This document shows, one piece after another, positions 20,088 to 31,916 of a stretch of 64,000 nucleotides of DNA. Under the pieces are notes generated by a model. It was not told the origin of the DNA. It saw nothing but the letters and a program-made list of their open reading frames with translations, and did not search any database. The stretch spans positions 5,919,563-5,983,562 of the forward strand of contig NC_087068.1 in NCBI RefSeq assembly GCF_963678635.1, written 5' to 3'. Made by a program: the position numbers and the translations under genes. The DNA comes from Symsagittifera roscoffensis (Eukaryota; Xenacoelomorpha; Acoela; Convolutidae). The first letter of the stretch is position 1. Each line of letters begins with the position of its first letter.

Positions 20088-22604
20088 GTGAGTTATGATC
20101 AATTCCTGATTCGAATGCTTTTAATTTTTGTTACACTTTCAATTTGACATCATAAAGGCCTACCATTCAAATGCATGGTTCAGAGTTTTTTGTTGATTCT
20201 TTGTGGCGTTTTGTCTTATTTGCCGCTTTCTTGTTTGTCAATTACAAGTTGCTCTAGGTAAAAGTTTTCGAAATAGCAGTCAGATTTCTCATTAAGTATC
20301 CAAAACTCTTTTATTGCAAAAGGCAAAAAATAAAAACTCTTATTTCTCGAAAAGTTTTGCAATTTTTTGAAAAATGATCATTTATCAACCAAAAGTTTTT
20401 TTATGCTGTCTTCGTTTATGTTTAATTTCGATTTAGTTATATATTCTAACCTACGGATCTTTGAGAATTTGAAAACCAAAACAAAATTTTGTTTTCCCTA
20501 ACATAGTTGACCTTGAATTCCCTTCAAAATATACAAAAAACAATCTGTTTGATGGCCTACCAAATGATACAGCCTTTTTGTTTCAACACTGTTGTTTAGT
20601 AATTCAGCATTTAAAAAAATGTGTTCCAGTGTTCTCATTTTTATAACCACAACGTCCGTAAATGCCTGTATAACAGCTTTTTGATCTGAAGAAGTCAATT
20701 TTAATATTTATATTATATAACAATTAGAGAGGTTTTTCATTTTTCTAGCTTTCACCTAACCCGGCAGCAGGAGAATACTATTAATCCGTTAAAGAAAAAT
20801 TCTGTTTGTTTTCTAGGTTGTGTCTGACCATTTTTTGAAGAGTATTTTTTTGATATTTTTGACAAGGATACCGTATTTGATTTCTTACAAGCTGTCAATA
20901 TGCAGTTATCACAATCGGGATGAACAAAATCTACCTTTTCCCGGGTTGATTTCCATAGAAGAAAAATGCTTATCATACAGTCTCATATACGAAATCTATG
21001 AAAAAAATATGCTTGTCATAGAAAATTCTTACAAAGTTTAAAAAGTGTTTTAAAAATTTCCATGAACATTTTTGGTCTACTTGCCTCTTTTGAAGCTTTC
21101 TGGTTATTAAAAAAATGATTTAAAATTTTTTTTATAAAAAATGCTTATCATACAACTCAACTTTCATATATGAAAGTTTATTGACATGCATTTTTTTCAT
21201 AAACAAAAACAAAAATTTGAAGTTAAAAATTTTTAATCCCATTTTTGGCTGCAACTTGCTTTTGTGCTAAAATATAAATTTTACGAAATTTGAGATGAAA
21301 AATTTGAGATTTTGTGTTTATAACGTAGTCCAGGATGAGTTTTTCACCCAAAAAATCCAAAAATCACAAGAAAGTGTTTTTTTTGTAAACACGATTATTA
21401 TCTTTTGTTTCATTGCTAAAATAAAAATAACTTTGTAGAAAAACAGGCCTTTTTTCTCAACAATCAAAATTTTCAAACTAAAAATTATCTAGCCATATTC
21501 AAAAAGTTACTTGTTTGGTATATAATTCCATGTGAAAATGTTAAAATTAACTTTTATGGCTAAAATCACCAAATGCATTTTATCTGCGTGGTAATTTCCA
21601 TTTACACTCTGGGTTGTCATATGACAAAAAATCCTTGGTTAGTGTTTCGGTTGAAACACGAAATTTCGAAACAATTTTTTTTTGTTTTTTCATTGTATGG
21701 AAAAAATGCTTATGATACAATTTTATAGTATGGAAAAAATGCTCGTCGTACAATTTCTGGAAAAAATGCTTATTTTGCTATTTTCATACACTTATTTTTG
21801 CTCTATGAAATTGTATTAAAGAGTATGATAAGCATTTTTTTCATATATGAAAATTGTATGATAAGCATTTTCTGTCAACCCGGGTTGTTATAGGTTCTTA
21901 CGTTCTCTTCTCGAAGTGGTCGGGAAATGAATTTGAATTATAGGTTGGTTGATAAGCGTAATTGTTCCGATCATTTAGGAGATGGGGAGAATTTTTTTTG
22001 TTTTCCCAGCAAAATCAGGTACCACAATAGTTATTGGAATTAGTCGAGTGATCTACCATATTAAATTCCTTTCAGTCGTGATTCGACTGAATTTTTTATT
22101 TTCCTTCTTTAAATTGTCTCGGTGTCGAGAGAAACCCCTGTGAAATTTTTTGTTTTTGTTCTAATTTCGAGCGAATAAAGCAAACAAGCAGGCTTATTTA
22201 GGCTTAGCTAAAGCCATTTACAATAGTTTATTTGTGACTAATTTTTTTTAAACAAATATTCTAACAAAAATGCAATATATTTTTTTGAAATTTTTTTAAC
22301 GCTTTTATGGAATTAAAAACTTTAAGAATTTTTTTAAGAATTTTTTCAGATTTTTCTGTTTTTCTAGTCATTTTTTCAAAAAAAATTGTATAGTTTTCCT
22401 TAAAAAACTACTGTTCATCTTGCTTATTTATCTATGGCTGTCGAATATGTCTGAGTTCTAGTTTTTCCTTTTGATTCTTTTATCACACCACGCAGACAAA
22501 CGACACTAATTTAGTTGTATTTTTAAGACCATGATCGGAACAATCTGTCCTACTTGCTCAGTAACCGGCTATCCTTGTTTATCATTGAGAGTGTTTTGTT
22601 GTAG
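20088..22604 (+). other. Intron 12 (2.5 kb)
   Basis: Contains the CCCGGGTTGA-ended element at 20,940-21,884. The stretches 20,088-20,939 and 21,885-22,604 are AT-rich; nothing recognised. Confidence 0.65.
20940..21884. mobile_element. CCCGGGTTGA-ended element rich in AATGCTTATCATACA motifs
   Basis: Starts CCCGGGTTGATTTCC and ends CTGTCAACCCGGG, an inverted end of at least 10 bp. Inside, AAAAATGCTTATCATACA or close variants occur about six times forward and twice inverted at the right end. No coding capacity. The 116-bp element at 8649-8764 shares the ends and the subterminal motif. Confidence 0.7.
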
Positions 22605-23494
22605 CATCTCGTGCAGAAGAAGAAAGAAGCAGTAGAAGCAGTGTCTGTAGTGAAGAGACAGTCAAATCCTCATCATCGCCAACTGCTGCTATCGACACAT
22701 TAGCTAAGGAAGAAGAAGAAAACAACGAAGAAGAAAAAGAAGAAGAAAAAGAAGACGAAAAAGAATTAGACAGAAAAGAAGAACGAAGCAGTCCAGAGCA
22801 GGAAAAGGAGGAGGAAAAAGATCAGATAGAAAAGGAGGGAGATAAAAACTCCCAACCGAACCCAGATCGACCCAAAACCCCCGAACAGCTTGCTGCCGAA
22901 CAAGCAGAGCCCGAAGTCCAATCTGAAGCATCTGGTCTAGAAACCGAAAACGAACTCATTGTCTATGAGGCCGAATTGATCAGAGTAGCCAAAACACTGA
23001 CGGATTTGGTTCTCAATTCAGCTTTAAGTGAAGTTGAAAAGGAAGAAGACGAAAAAGAAGAAGAAGACGAAAAAGAAGAAGAAGAAGAAGAAGAAAAAGA
23101 AGACGAAAAAGAAGAAGACGAAAAAGAAGAAGAATTCGAAAAGAAGAATATTAGAGAAGTTGAGTTGAAAGTGGAAGAGAGTGTCGAAAGAGGAGTGAAA
23201 AAAAGAGCTGTTGAAGAGAGTGGCGACAAGATGATGGGCTTCGGGTGGGAGGAGGAGAAATCACAAGAAGGTGAGGGGGAGGAGAGGAGTGGAAGGATCT
23301 CGGATGAAAATGAAGGGCAATTCTACGAAGACGAAGATGAAGAAGAGGGTGACAAAGATATTCAGATTTTACCTGTTGAGGTTGCCGAGAGTAATGACCA
23401 CGCCCAGTTAAAGGAGGAGGAGGAGGGGGAAGGGTATGTGGCAGTTGAAAATGAAGCGCATTCTAGAGCATCCGAAGAATCAGTTGCAGCATTG
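22605..23494 (+). CDS. Exon 13: acidic Glu/Lys-rich region with an amphipathic helix
   Basis: The acceptor TTTTGTTGTAG is phase 1, matching exon 12; the donor TTG|GTTAGT is phase 0. At 890 bp it is the longest exon. It opens with an Arg/Ser stretch, then long Glu/Lys runs (coiled or disordered), a Pro-rich break, and 'YEAELIRVAKTLTDLVLNSA' (about 22,964-23,023), a regular amphipathic helix with hydrophobic residues every 3-4 positions. Further acidic stretches follow. The helix resembles those that anchor protein kinase A regulatory subunits, but a Thr breaks the strict consensus. DNA at 23,040-23,140 is nearly pure GAA/GAC/AAA codons and may vary in length. The Ser-rich frame on the other strand is a shadow. 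Confidence 0.85.
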
Positions 23495-24305
23495 GTTAGT
23501 ATATTAAACATGATGCAGTCTCTTTTTCATTAAACTATCAACTTGTTATCAATTTTATGATATCCCTGTCAGTCTTTTCCTATCAAAATTTTGTCAAACA
23601 TTTTGTTAATGTATGCTTATAGCAGTTATTTCACTTGCGAGAGCAAGTGACTTGTAATCAACAAACCAAATTTTTTTCCTGTTACCAACTTTTCTTATAT
23701 GTTCTGTAAGAAATACGGGATCTCTTGAACTATTCCCCCTACCCCTCAGGTACCTAGTAACGAATCTCCCCCTATAACGAAATAAATCAACAAATGAGTA
23801 TATGCGAATTTTGTATCTAGTAACGAATCTCCCTCCCTTTTGCGAATCTCCCTCCCTCCCTGAGATCCAAAATACGTACAGTTTGCAATTGCTTTTTAGT
23901 GGAAAATGTACAAATGGACATGTTCAATTTCTTGAAAACTACCTCTATACCTCTTAGATTATATTATGTAGTAACTAATTTTTTCAAATGTATTTATTAA
24001 AAAATTTTGATTTGTTTTTCGGGTTTGAGGTTTTGTCTGAATTTTTTTCGGCTGATTTTCCGTTTTTTCCAAAGGTAGGTTAAATTGTCTGGTACTCTTT
24101 CCAAACGAGTTCTTCCCATGCTTGGCTTTTTTACTTTTGATTCAATTTTTTTCTTTTTATAATTGAAATTTTTTCTAAAGTTTGTAAATTTACCAACCTT
24201 GACTTGAAATATTTTTTTAACGCGAATGGTTAATGCGTGGCAAATTATCCCGCACAAAAAAATTCAATAAAGAAACCAAATTGAATTTGAGGCTAGCTGT
24301 TTGGT

Positions 24306-24715
24306 CAGGCACGTATCTAGGAACTTCCCGAGGGGGGCAGATTTTCAAACAAAAAATTTGAAATTTTGTTCGACCTTTTTTTAGGTCGATCAAATTGATT
24401 TTCTGAGCTCTCCCAAATCACTATAAAGACCCTATATTGACCATACTTTCTGCTGCGTTGCAGACAACTTTTTCAAAAAACAGGCCGAAAAAGCATTTTT
24501 TGGAAAATTTTGACCAAAAAATTGCGTTTTTTCGGCGCGCGTTTCCCCCTCAAAATTAGTATAAATTGGCACGCAAGGCGCTTTTAGAAAAATTTTAAGT
24601 TCAGTCATCTAAAAGTGGATATCTCGAAATAGTACCAAGGGGGACCCTTTGGGTCGGCAGGGGGTCCAATCCCTGAGGGGTGCGTCCCCATGCCCCTTCC
24701 CTAAATCCGCTACTG
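24306..24715 (+). mobile_element. hAT-like non-autonomous element, copy 3
   Basis: Begins CAGGCACGTATCTAGGAA and ends CCTAAATCCGCTACTG (inverted). Flanking 8-mers TGTTTGGT and TATTCGGT agree at 6 of 8. The body includes 'CGACCTTTTTTTAGGTCG', 'ATTTTCTGAGCTCTCCCAAA' and 'GGGGGACCCTTTGGGTCGG'. No transposase. Confidence 0.75.
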
Positions 24716-24807
24716 TATTCGGTCGTATTAATTTCGTACAACTAATATTTTCACACTTGTTCTTCGATATTGTCCAAATTTTATAATTTACCAATATACG
24801 AGACCCT

Positions 24808-24862
24808 TTAAAAGGCGGTCTGAACATTCAGGGCTTTGCCCTGATATACGAGCAGTCTTGTT
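24808..24862 (+). repeat. Family B repeat, 3'-end fragment
   Basis: TTAAAAGGCGGTCTGAACATT, then the hairpin CAGGGCTTTGCCCTG (24,829-24,843) and GATATACGAGCAGTCTTGTT. Only the last 55 bp of the repeat is present, abutting unrelated sequence. Confidence 0.8.
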
Positions 24863-25694
24863 GATTCTTAATGCTGGTAAAGGCTATTTATGAACATCAT
24901 CCCAGACTAAGGTAAGAATTTTTTCAGATGTGATTTTTGTTTGTATTTCGAATAATGCAATGTTTAATTGTATTGCAAGTGTTACGAAGCTCTGCTTCGC
25001 CTCTGTGTAAGAAAATCTTATAAATTTTTAGCGATAAGCGGTCAAACTTCCGTGTTTGAATAAGTTTAAAACTGTATATAGACACGAAATTCATTTAGTA
25101 CCGTCTAGTACCGTATTACAAAGACAGAATTGCTCGTCTCAATTCAATTGTCAACAATTTTTGAGCTGGATCACATCGCCACTCACGCGTTTTAGTGCGA
25201 ATTTTGTAGCGCATTTATTATCCCAAATTACTCATTTTGACATGTTACAAATCCTCATTACTTGAAAAAAAAAGATTTCACCTGAAAATAGTTTCCGTAA
25301 TTTTGAGCTCAGGACGTCACTAGCTTTTAGGTCATCTCTAGATTTCAGACAAAAGTCAGTTGTAATTGATTTATGAGCCAGATTCATTTGCTACCGGGGG
25401 AAGTCGCATTTTTACCGATGTTCTATAATACCAATATGCACGATCTGTCCCATTTATGACATAATTCCTCATCTGCATTTCTGATAGGTGCTAAATATTT
25501 TATTACTTGATAATGGGCAAATGGAGAGAAACGAAAATATACGAACTCCTTATAAATCTTATGTACCATTTTTAGCCCTTTTCTGTTAGATACGGCCCAG
25601 AACTAACTTTTTCAAATTTAAAAATCGGATAATAATGCTCGATTCTGATTGGTTGAAATTAATTCCAGCTGAAAAAATCTAGGGGAAAAAATCT

Positions 25695-25800
25695 GGGCGA
25701 GCGGTTGTGAAATGGTTACGTCTCCGCCTCTCAATCGAAAGGTCGGATGTTCGAGACCCGCCATGATCCGTGCTCGTTGCTGGAGGGTGGGGCAAAATTA
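25695..25800 (+). repeat. tRNA-like SINE head candidate
   Basis: A GGGCGAGCGG-type A-box region followed by TGGTTACGTCTCCGCC and, about 45 bp on, TGTTCGAGACCCG, close to the pol III B-box consensus GGTTCGANNCC. The spacing fits a tRNA-derived sequence. It does not fold into a complete tRNA by eye (no clear acceptor stem), so a SINE head or tRNA relic is more likely than a tRNA gene. Confidence 0.45.
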
Positions 25801-26549
25801 CTCAGCTCAGAAAAATAACCATAAAACTTGCATGTAGCAGGGGCACAACAGCAAAAAAAACAGAAACTCAATTAACAGTTCGGTAATTTTGAGCAGTGTA
25901 ACATAACAGACCCCGTTTTTGACCATGTCTCATCAATTATTTGTTAATGCCCTAACGCCTCTGGGACTCTATGTGAAGGTATTTACAGAACTCTCATGCA
26001 TGCGAGCAACTCAAACATGGGTCGTTTCAGTAAAACTACTGTCCAATTTTTATTGATTTTGCATGTGGGTATTAATGATCATTCATATTGCTGCCTACGC
26101 TACGCGTCAATAGATAATTCCCTCCTTTTGCAAAAATGACAGGGGGGGGGGGGCGATGGATATTCTATGTAGGTACCAAAAAAAATCTCAAATGCTTAAT
26201 CGTTGAATTAGTTCTGTATATGGTTGGCAATTCGTTCGGTAGCAAAGGGAGGGAGAAGAATAGTTAAAGAGATAGCAAAAAGACTAAAATTTCCACTTTT
26301 AATTAACGCGTATCAATAAGGAAGCTTTAGTTTGGCTTAATAATGCATTACTTGACAGAAAATAATCCCAAAATTGCCAGACTGGCAACCTAAAAACCCA
26401 CTTAATTTTTTGAAAAATGATTGCACGAGAAATTACGCTGCATGATTTCAAAAAAAAAAATTATTGGCTCTGCAGTTTCTGAAGAGGGACACCACGTACA
26501 TACACAGACGCAGATGCAGATACATACGCGTACACACAAAATTACAATG

Positions 26550-26785
26550 AAGTCTACCCAGGTCGAGATTTTACACCCAGTTTCATGCAAGATTTTAGAT
26601 GTTTTAGCGTTATTTGAAGCAGGTTGGATTCAAAATCCTAGATCAAAATGAGCTGTTTTTAAACTGTACTTATAAAACACTCAAAATGCTCAAATCAGGC
26701 TTGAAAATCGAAGTTCAAAAGGTTATGTTTTTGAACGGTATTTGTAAAACACTCAAAATGCTCAAATCACGCTTGAGAAGTTGTG
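26550..26785. repeat. Decayed relative of the GAGCGG element
   Basis: Starts CCAGGTCGAGATTTTACACCC and contains CAAGATTTTAGA, then two direct copies of a block reading 'AAAACACTCAAAATGCTCAA' (near 26,675 and 26,748). These are diverged forms of the motifs in 8374-9170. Confidence 0.5.
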
Positions 26786-26824
26786 TAATAAACACTAAAC
26801 AGATGTTTTGTGATGTTGTTGCAG

Positions 26825-27012
26825 AAAAAGCAGAAGCCAAAATTGAATTTGGTGAGAGAATCAGAAGAGGGACTACTGTTCCACTTGAACATCCCCCAGA
26901 TACAGACACAGACTGTTCCGATCACAGGTGTATTAGTGGGGGTGGAGGATGAGGAGGTCGTGTTCTCCGTAGAGGGACTCCACTTTCCACCCAACTACAA
27001 CAGTCACTTCAC
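26825..27012 (+). CDS. Exon 14: start of FN3 domain 3
   Basis: The acceptor GTTGTTGCAG is phase 0; the donor CAC|GTTAGT is phase 2. After a basic lead it encodes 'LLFHLNIPQIQTQTVPITGV' and 'EVVFSVEGLHFPPNYNSHF'. The alternation of hydrophobic residues fits the first strands of an FN3 domain completed by exon 15. A different frame over the same bases, with a Gly run at its end, is a shadow. Confidence 0.75.
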
Positions 27013-27433
27013 GTTAGTATTTTAAAAAACAAATCTAAAGACGCTTATTAACTGTAATACTGATTTGATTTGAGTTGTTTAGTGAGTAGATATGACAAAC
27101 AGCAGTCAGTTATAATTTAACGGCCCATAAAGCCCCTCAAGGAGAAGGTTGCCTTTACTCCCACGAGAGTCTGCGAACTTGTCCAGATACAGATACACTC
27201 ATTTTTAAGGCTCAATGATGAACACAAAAAAGACAAAAGTTGTCTTGTATTTTACCATAAACAATCCGATGCTATTTGTTTTGCAGGCTACTCGATCAAA
27301 ATTTGTTCTTACAATCGGGTCATGTTTGGTGTGATTTTTTTTGATAGCAAATATGGAAACATCAAAAGGCCGTATTTGTAAAGATTATATTTTAAGTTTT
27401 CGAAAAGCTGCAAAAACTTAACATAATGGCAAT

Positions 27434-27761
27434 CAGGGGCGGATCTAGGATTTTCTCGAGGGGGGGCGGGTTTTCAAAAAAATTTTCGAAATTTTTGTCG
27501 ATCTTTTTTTTAGGTCGACCGAATTGATTTTCCGAGCTCTCCCAAAGCACTAAAAAGACCCTGTTTTGGCCAAATTTTCTGCGTCGCAGGCACAAATTTG
27601 AAAAACCGGCCAAAAGAGGCGTTTTTAGGCACTTTTTAAAAAATTTTGACCAAAAAATATCTCAAAATAGTACAAAGGGGGTACCGTTTGGGTCGGCAGG
27701 GGGTCGATTCCCTGGGAGAAGGAAGGAACTTCCACCCAGCCCCCTCCTAAATCCTCGCTTG
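27434..27761 (+). mobile_element. hAT-like non-autonomous element, copy 4 (internally shortened)
   Basis: Begins CAGGGGCGGATCTAGGATTT and ends CTCCTAAATCCTCGCTTG. Flanking 8-mers ATGGCAAT and GTGGCAAC agree at 6 of 8. It lacks part of the middle present in copies 2 and 3, running from 'TTTGACCAAAAAATATCTCA' straight into the 3' block. Confidence 0.75.
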
Positions 27762-29663
27762 GTGGCAACGAACGCCGATCGTAAAATTGTGTATTCGATC
27801 CCGTGCCTTGGCAATGATTTGTAGTAAGGCTAATTGACCGAATTCGGCTGCACTATTGGTTCTACCTGATAGTTCTGGACGCAAAAAACGGCCTTCGGTA
27901 GCAAAAAAAGCTTTGATTAGCAATATCATTCCGATGCGAGTGTGAGGACGATGCGAGTGTGAGGAGTAGGAAAAATGGTCTATGCTCAAACATGGTGGAT
28001 AGCTTTTCACAGCTCTTCCGTAAATCGCAAATTATGTCTGGAAGTCTGAGAAGCTTCCTTAAATAAATTTCCCACAAAAAGTTGAGATTTTAAGAAAAAA
28101 GTTTCCAAAATTAAATTTTTTTAAGATAAATTGGGCTAAATAGGACGCTCATGTTGATCAAATTTGCTTCAAAATTGGCTAGTTAGTTTTTGCGTATTTT
28201 TCTTTGACTGAATTGGGCCGATAATTATCCATTTTAAAAATAGTCATAATAAATTCTTATAAAGGTTCTCATAATGAGGCAACTTCTTTGCAAGTCTCAC
28301 AAAATGTTCTGTTCTCACCTAACTGCGCTATTAAATTTGTAGAACAAATTTCAAAAAAAAAAATTTCGGTAGTGGAAAATGCCATTAATCTTCCTGAATT
28401 AACAGTCAAATACTTAGAAACTAAAAACAACATTTAAATATTTTTTTTGCTGGAAAAAATTGACAAAAATTTTTTCTATAATTCTCAAATTTTGCCGTAC
28501 ATTTTCAATTAACATGATTTGTCCCATTGCAGATTTTTTTCTGCAATAATTTCTCCTTGGGGCTTGTCGATGGGCTGAATTACGCACTCATAACCACCAT
28601 ACTTTTAAAATACAAGAGTTGTCTCGTAACTGACAAGTTCACAACTACTATCAACCTATTATTTGAATAAAGCTTCCCAATTAGGAAAATAAAAAATTCA
28701 TAAATATTGTAATAAAGGAGACAAAATGGCCACTATACCAAAACAAGATTGATCGTATCAGCGTCAGAATCCGACTGCCCTTTAAAGTAGATTAAAAACG
28801 TACATTTTAATAGGAAAAAAAAAACAAAACTCGCGCGTTCAAGGTCTCCTTTTAGTTTTAGTTATCAAAGTACTCCATATTCAAAATCCCATAAGTTAAG
28901 CGCACCTAGTCTCAGCTGACGTTTTTTTTTCAAGTTTTGAGTTTTGGACATAAAAATTTTTCAGATTTTATGGAACTATTCTGCCCAAAACGGTTGGTTA
29001 AGAAAGAAAATATATATAGAAGAAAAACTAACCCAAGCACTTTATTCCCTTCGATCGAAAAAAATTTTTGTTTTTAGTTTTTTTTCCTGAGCTAAAATCT
29101 GTCTGAGGAAAAAAATTATTCAGCTCCGATAGAAATTTAACGTTAAAAGAACATCATCATTTTATGTTGTTTTAGTGTCCAAATTAAGCTGAAAAGCCAG
29201 ATCTAATAGTGTCACATCTACCGAGAATCAAATAGGGGTTTTGATTGCTGTTCTGATCATTGAAAATGGATAGGAACTTTGTCTTCTGGTTTTTTAAAGT
29301 TTTTTTTCTCTTTTCCTCATATGAAATTACGTACCACAAATAGTTATCAGAATAGTTTGATTAATTTATCGTATTAGAATTTTTTTCAGCCGTGATTCAA
29401 ACGACAGTAAACATTTCTCGTAAAGTTGTTTCAGGAAAACAGACGTTTTTCTTGAGGCTCGACGTTTTTGAAATTTAATCAATTTTGAAGCAATTTGACG
29501 TTTTTGAAGCAATTAAAGCGATCGAGTCATATTAGTTATACATGAACAGGTCCATTAGGCTGAGAAAATTTCATAATACGTAGAGAACACCAGTTTTGAA
29601 TGCTTCAGTTAGCGTTTTTTGGCTTTAGAGTTTTTTTTTTTTTAAATTTGTTCACAAAAGTAG

Positions 29664-30328
29664 ACAAGACTGCTCGTATCAGGGCGAAGCCCTGAATGTT
29701 CCGACTGCCTTTTAAGGTTTATGGAGCAGTAATAACATTAGAAAATTAAATTTAAGAAAAAATAAAATGAAATTTTTTTTCTTCTAAAATTTGAAATTTT
29801 TTTAATGAAAATCATCACCCCACACGCCATAAAAAGTACAAAAAGATAGATTTTGCTCCTTGTAACAAACCAATTATGGCGAATAAGCTTCTTTTAACCA
29901 ATTTGGAACGATTTCTAAGACGGATTAACTCTCCGCTTACGCGTTAATAGCGCGAAATATATCGCGCGTTAATTGTCCCAAATTGGGCAAAATGGCAATC
30001 TTTAAACCCCCATAACTTTAGGAAAAACTATCACAGGTGAGAAATTGAGAAATATTTTCATATGTAAGCTCAGAAAAACAATACCTTTTAAATGATAATT
30101 TGAAAATCTGTCAAAATTGGCTATTTCAAAAATAGAAATTTGTCTGAAGAAAAAAACCACTCCGAGCACAACCATTCCGTTATTTGAGCTCAGGACAACA
30201 ATACCTTTCGAATGATATTAAAAAAATTCCGTCAAAAATGGCTAGTTAAAAAGTCGAAATTTGTCTGAAGAAAAAAAAACCCACCCCGAGCACAAATATT
30301 CCGTTACTTTCGTATCGAAAGTCGGAAC
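29664..30328 (-). repeat. Family B repeat, copy 2 (inverted, with internal duplication)
   Basis: Reads on the - strand relative to copy 1: the hairpin CAGGGCGAAGCCCTG lies at 29,680-29,694 and the GTTCCGACTTTCGATACGAAAG end at 30,328. It is about 125 bp longer than copy 1 because the block with TTTGTCTGAAGAAAAAAA and CCGAGCACAA is present twice in tandem (near 30,140 and 30,256). Confidence 0.8.
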
Positions 30329-30945
30329 AAAAAAAGTTTAAGAATTCTTCAAGTTTTCTTGTTCATTAATTAAACTTGGAACACAAATATGCTCATTTAT
30401 GTTCAACTTAATGTTTTTCTACGCGTTTCAAAAGTTTTCTCAGCATAGAACGCTGGAAAAACGAAATTATTTCGAAGAAGAGTGTAGAAAAAAAACTGTT
30501 GTGTTCATTTTTGGATAACTGTTGTGTCTAATCAGATGTCCGACGCCCACGAAAACATATAGTTTCGAAAAATTGCCCTACTTTCGCAAATATTCCATGA
30601 TTGCTGGGCCTCGCATGTCCAAAATTTTCCAAAAAAAATGATGGCATCAGTATCTACATATGCCGTCAGGATTTGCAACTTCGGGTTGTTCATTTTTACG
30701 TCAAAATTCAATACCATTTTAAGCAAATGAAAGTAATATTTTCATAGTCAATCAGGCTCTTACTAAATGGCTTAAAAATCAATTTCAGTCAATACGTAAC
30801 CTTAAATACAACAGAAATTCCAAAAAAAAATGCAAAAGTTATTTCTAAAATGTTTTTAACAGCAAATTTAACTGTTCTCAGATTTTTCTGCTACGTGTTC
30901 AAAAACAACCTATTCTTGTCGCTCTGTAACATAGTTGATTTGTAG

Positions 30946-31147
30946 ATCAACCACTGGCAGTGGCGGTGACCACGTTGAAAGTGGGGGGAGGAAGCAACAG
31001 CAGACGCGTCACAATTGGCAGGTGTCCCCCCGTGGCGGGGTCTCAGAGTTACTTATTCCTCCTCTCCTTCCGCGCTGCACCTACACTTTTTCTGTCTCCG
31101 TCAGAATCAGACTAAAGAGATCATCACAACTAATGCATCACAAACAG
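30946..31147 (+). CDS. Exon 15: end of FN3 domain 3
   Basis: The acceptor TTGATTTGTAG is phase 2, matching exon 14; the donor CAG|GTACAT is phase 0. It encodes a Gly/Ser and Gln/Arg loop, then 'LLIPPLLPRCTYTFSVSVRI', the typical FN3 close (L-x-P-x-x-x-Y-x-F-x-V). The polar insertion in the middle of the domain is longer than usual for FN3. Confidence 0.8.
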
Positions 31148-31494
31148 GTACATATATGAAATGAAAATTAGAATTTAGCCTAGAAATGATTCAGTATTAT
31201 CCATCATGAAGATGATGTCTTACCTTTATTTTTTACCAATGCCTTAACTTTAAGATTTTTAAGACAAGTTTCATGTTGCTTTTTTGCTGTAAGGGCCTTA
31301 TTTTTCACCCCATTTTCTCTTGTAGTTTTAGATTTAAAAAGTGATAATCCAGTTTTTTATACTTGAGCTTGAGACTGCTAAATTTTGATATTCTCTTAAC
31401 CGTTATCAATATTTATTTTGAACAAAATTTGGGTTCTGTGCTAAAATGATTTTTATTATTACGGGAAAAACTAATAGAATCGTTTTGCCACCAG
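31148..31494 (+). other. Intron 15
   Basis: 347 bp from GTACAT to TTTTGCCACCAG. Nothing recognised. Confidence 0.7.
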
Positions 31495-31641
31495 AACCCA
31501 ACTGGGACTGGAGAGAAAAGAGAAGAAAAAGAAGAGGAAGAGGAGGAGGGGGTTGTTCTGTGGTCTGACAAGGTGACTCACACCACTCTGGGACCCCCTG
31601 AGGCACTCAACCTGTCAATCAAATCGACCGACTTGCAGGAG
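31495..31641 (+). CDS. Exon 16: inter-domain segment and start of FN3 domain 4
   Basis: Phase 0 at both ends, exactly 49 codons; acceptor GCCACCAG, donor GAG|GTACAT. It encodes a Glu-rich stretch, 'GVVLWSDKVTHTTLGPPEAL', and 'NLSIKSTDLQE', the 'P-x-x-x-l-x-i-x-s-t-x-l-x-x-v-x-W' start of an FN3 domain continued in exon 17. Found only through splice sites and phase. Confidence 0.75.
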
Positions 31642-31916
31642 GTACATACTTTACGAACACACCATCACTTAGTCTGAAACTTCACTAAGATCACTGGTTC
31701 TGCTGAGACCGAATGTTGCTTCTTTTCAAATTGCTGCCAAGTGGTTTGGCAACGATTTTTGTAGCAAGAGTTTCAATCATGGTGACTTAAACACGAGGAG
31801 CACATACGTTTCTCTATGATATTCCGATTTCGCTAGATATAAGAGTCCTATATGAATGGCTGGAATTGAATTATTGGGTAAACATTTTGGGCAATCAGGA
31901 ACTGATCTCTTTTCAG
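31642..31916 (+). other. Intron 16
   Basis: 275 bp, acceptor GATCTCTTTTCAG. Nothing recognised. Confidence 0.7.

Larger units (their letters stand above)
23495..26824 (+). other. Intron 13 (3.3 kb)
   Basis: Contains a small duplicated motif TAGTAACGAATCTCCC at 23,755-23,835, a hAT-like element (24,306-24,715), a family B fragment (24,808-24,862), a tRNA-like SINE candidate (about 25,695-25,800), a G-run at 26,144, and a decayed relative of the GAGCGG element (about 26,550-26,780). No gene seen. Confidence 0.65.
27013..30945 (+). other. Intron 14 (3.9 kb)
   Basis: Contains a hAT-like element (27,434-27,761) and an inverted family B copy (29,664-30,328). Elsewhere (27,013-27,433; 27,762-29,663; 30,329-30,945) it is AT-rich with nothing recognised. 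Confidence 0.65.

Noticed and set aside
22963..23229. 88-codon Ser/Phe-rich frame on the - strand
   Set aside because: It is the complement of the GAA-rich coding repeat of exon 13; TTC/TCT codons give Ser/Phe runs with no independent support.
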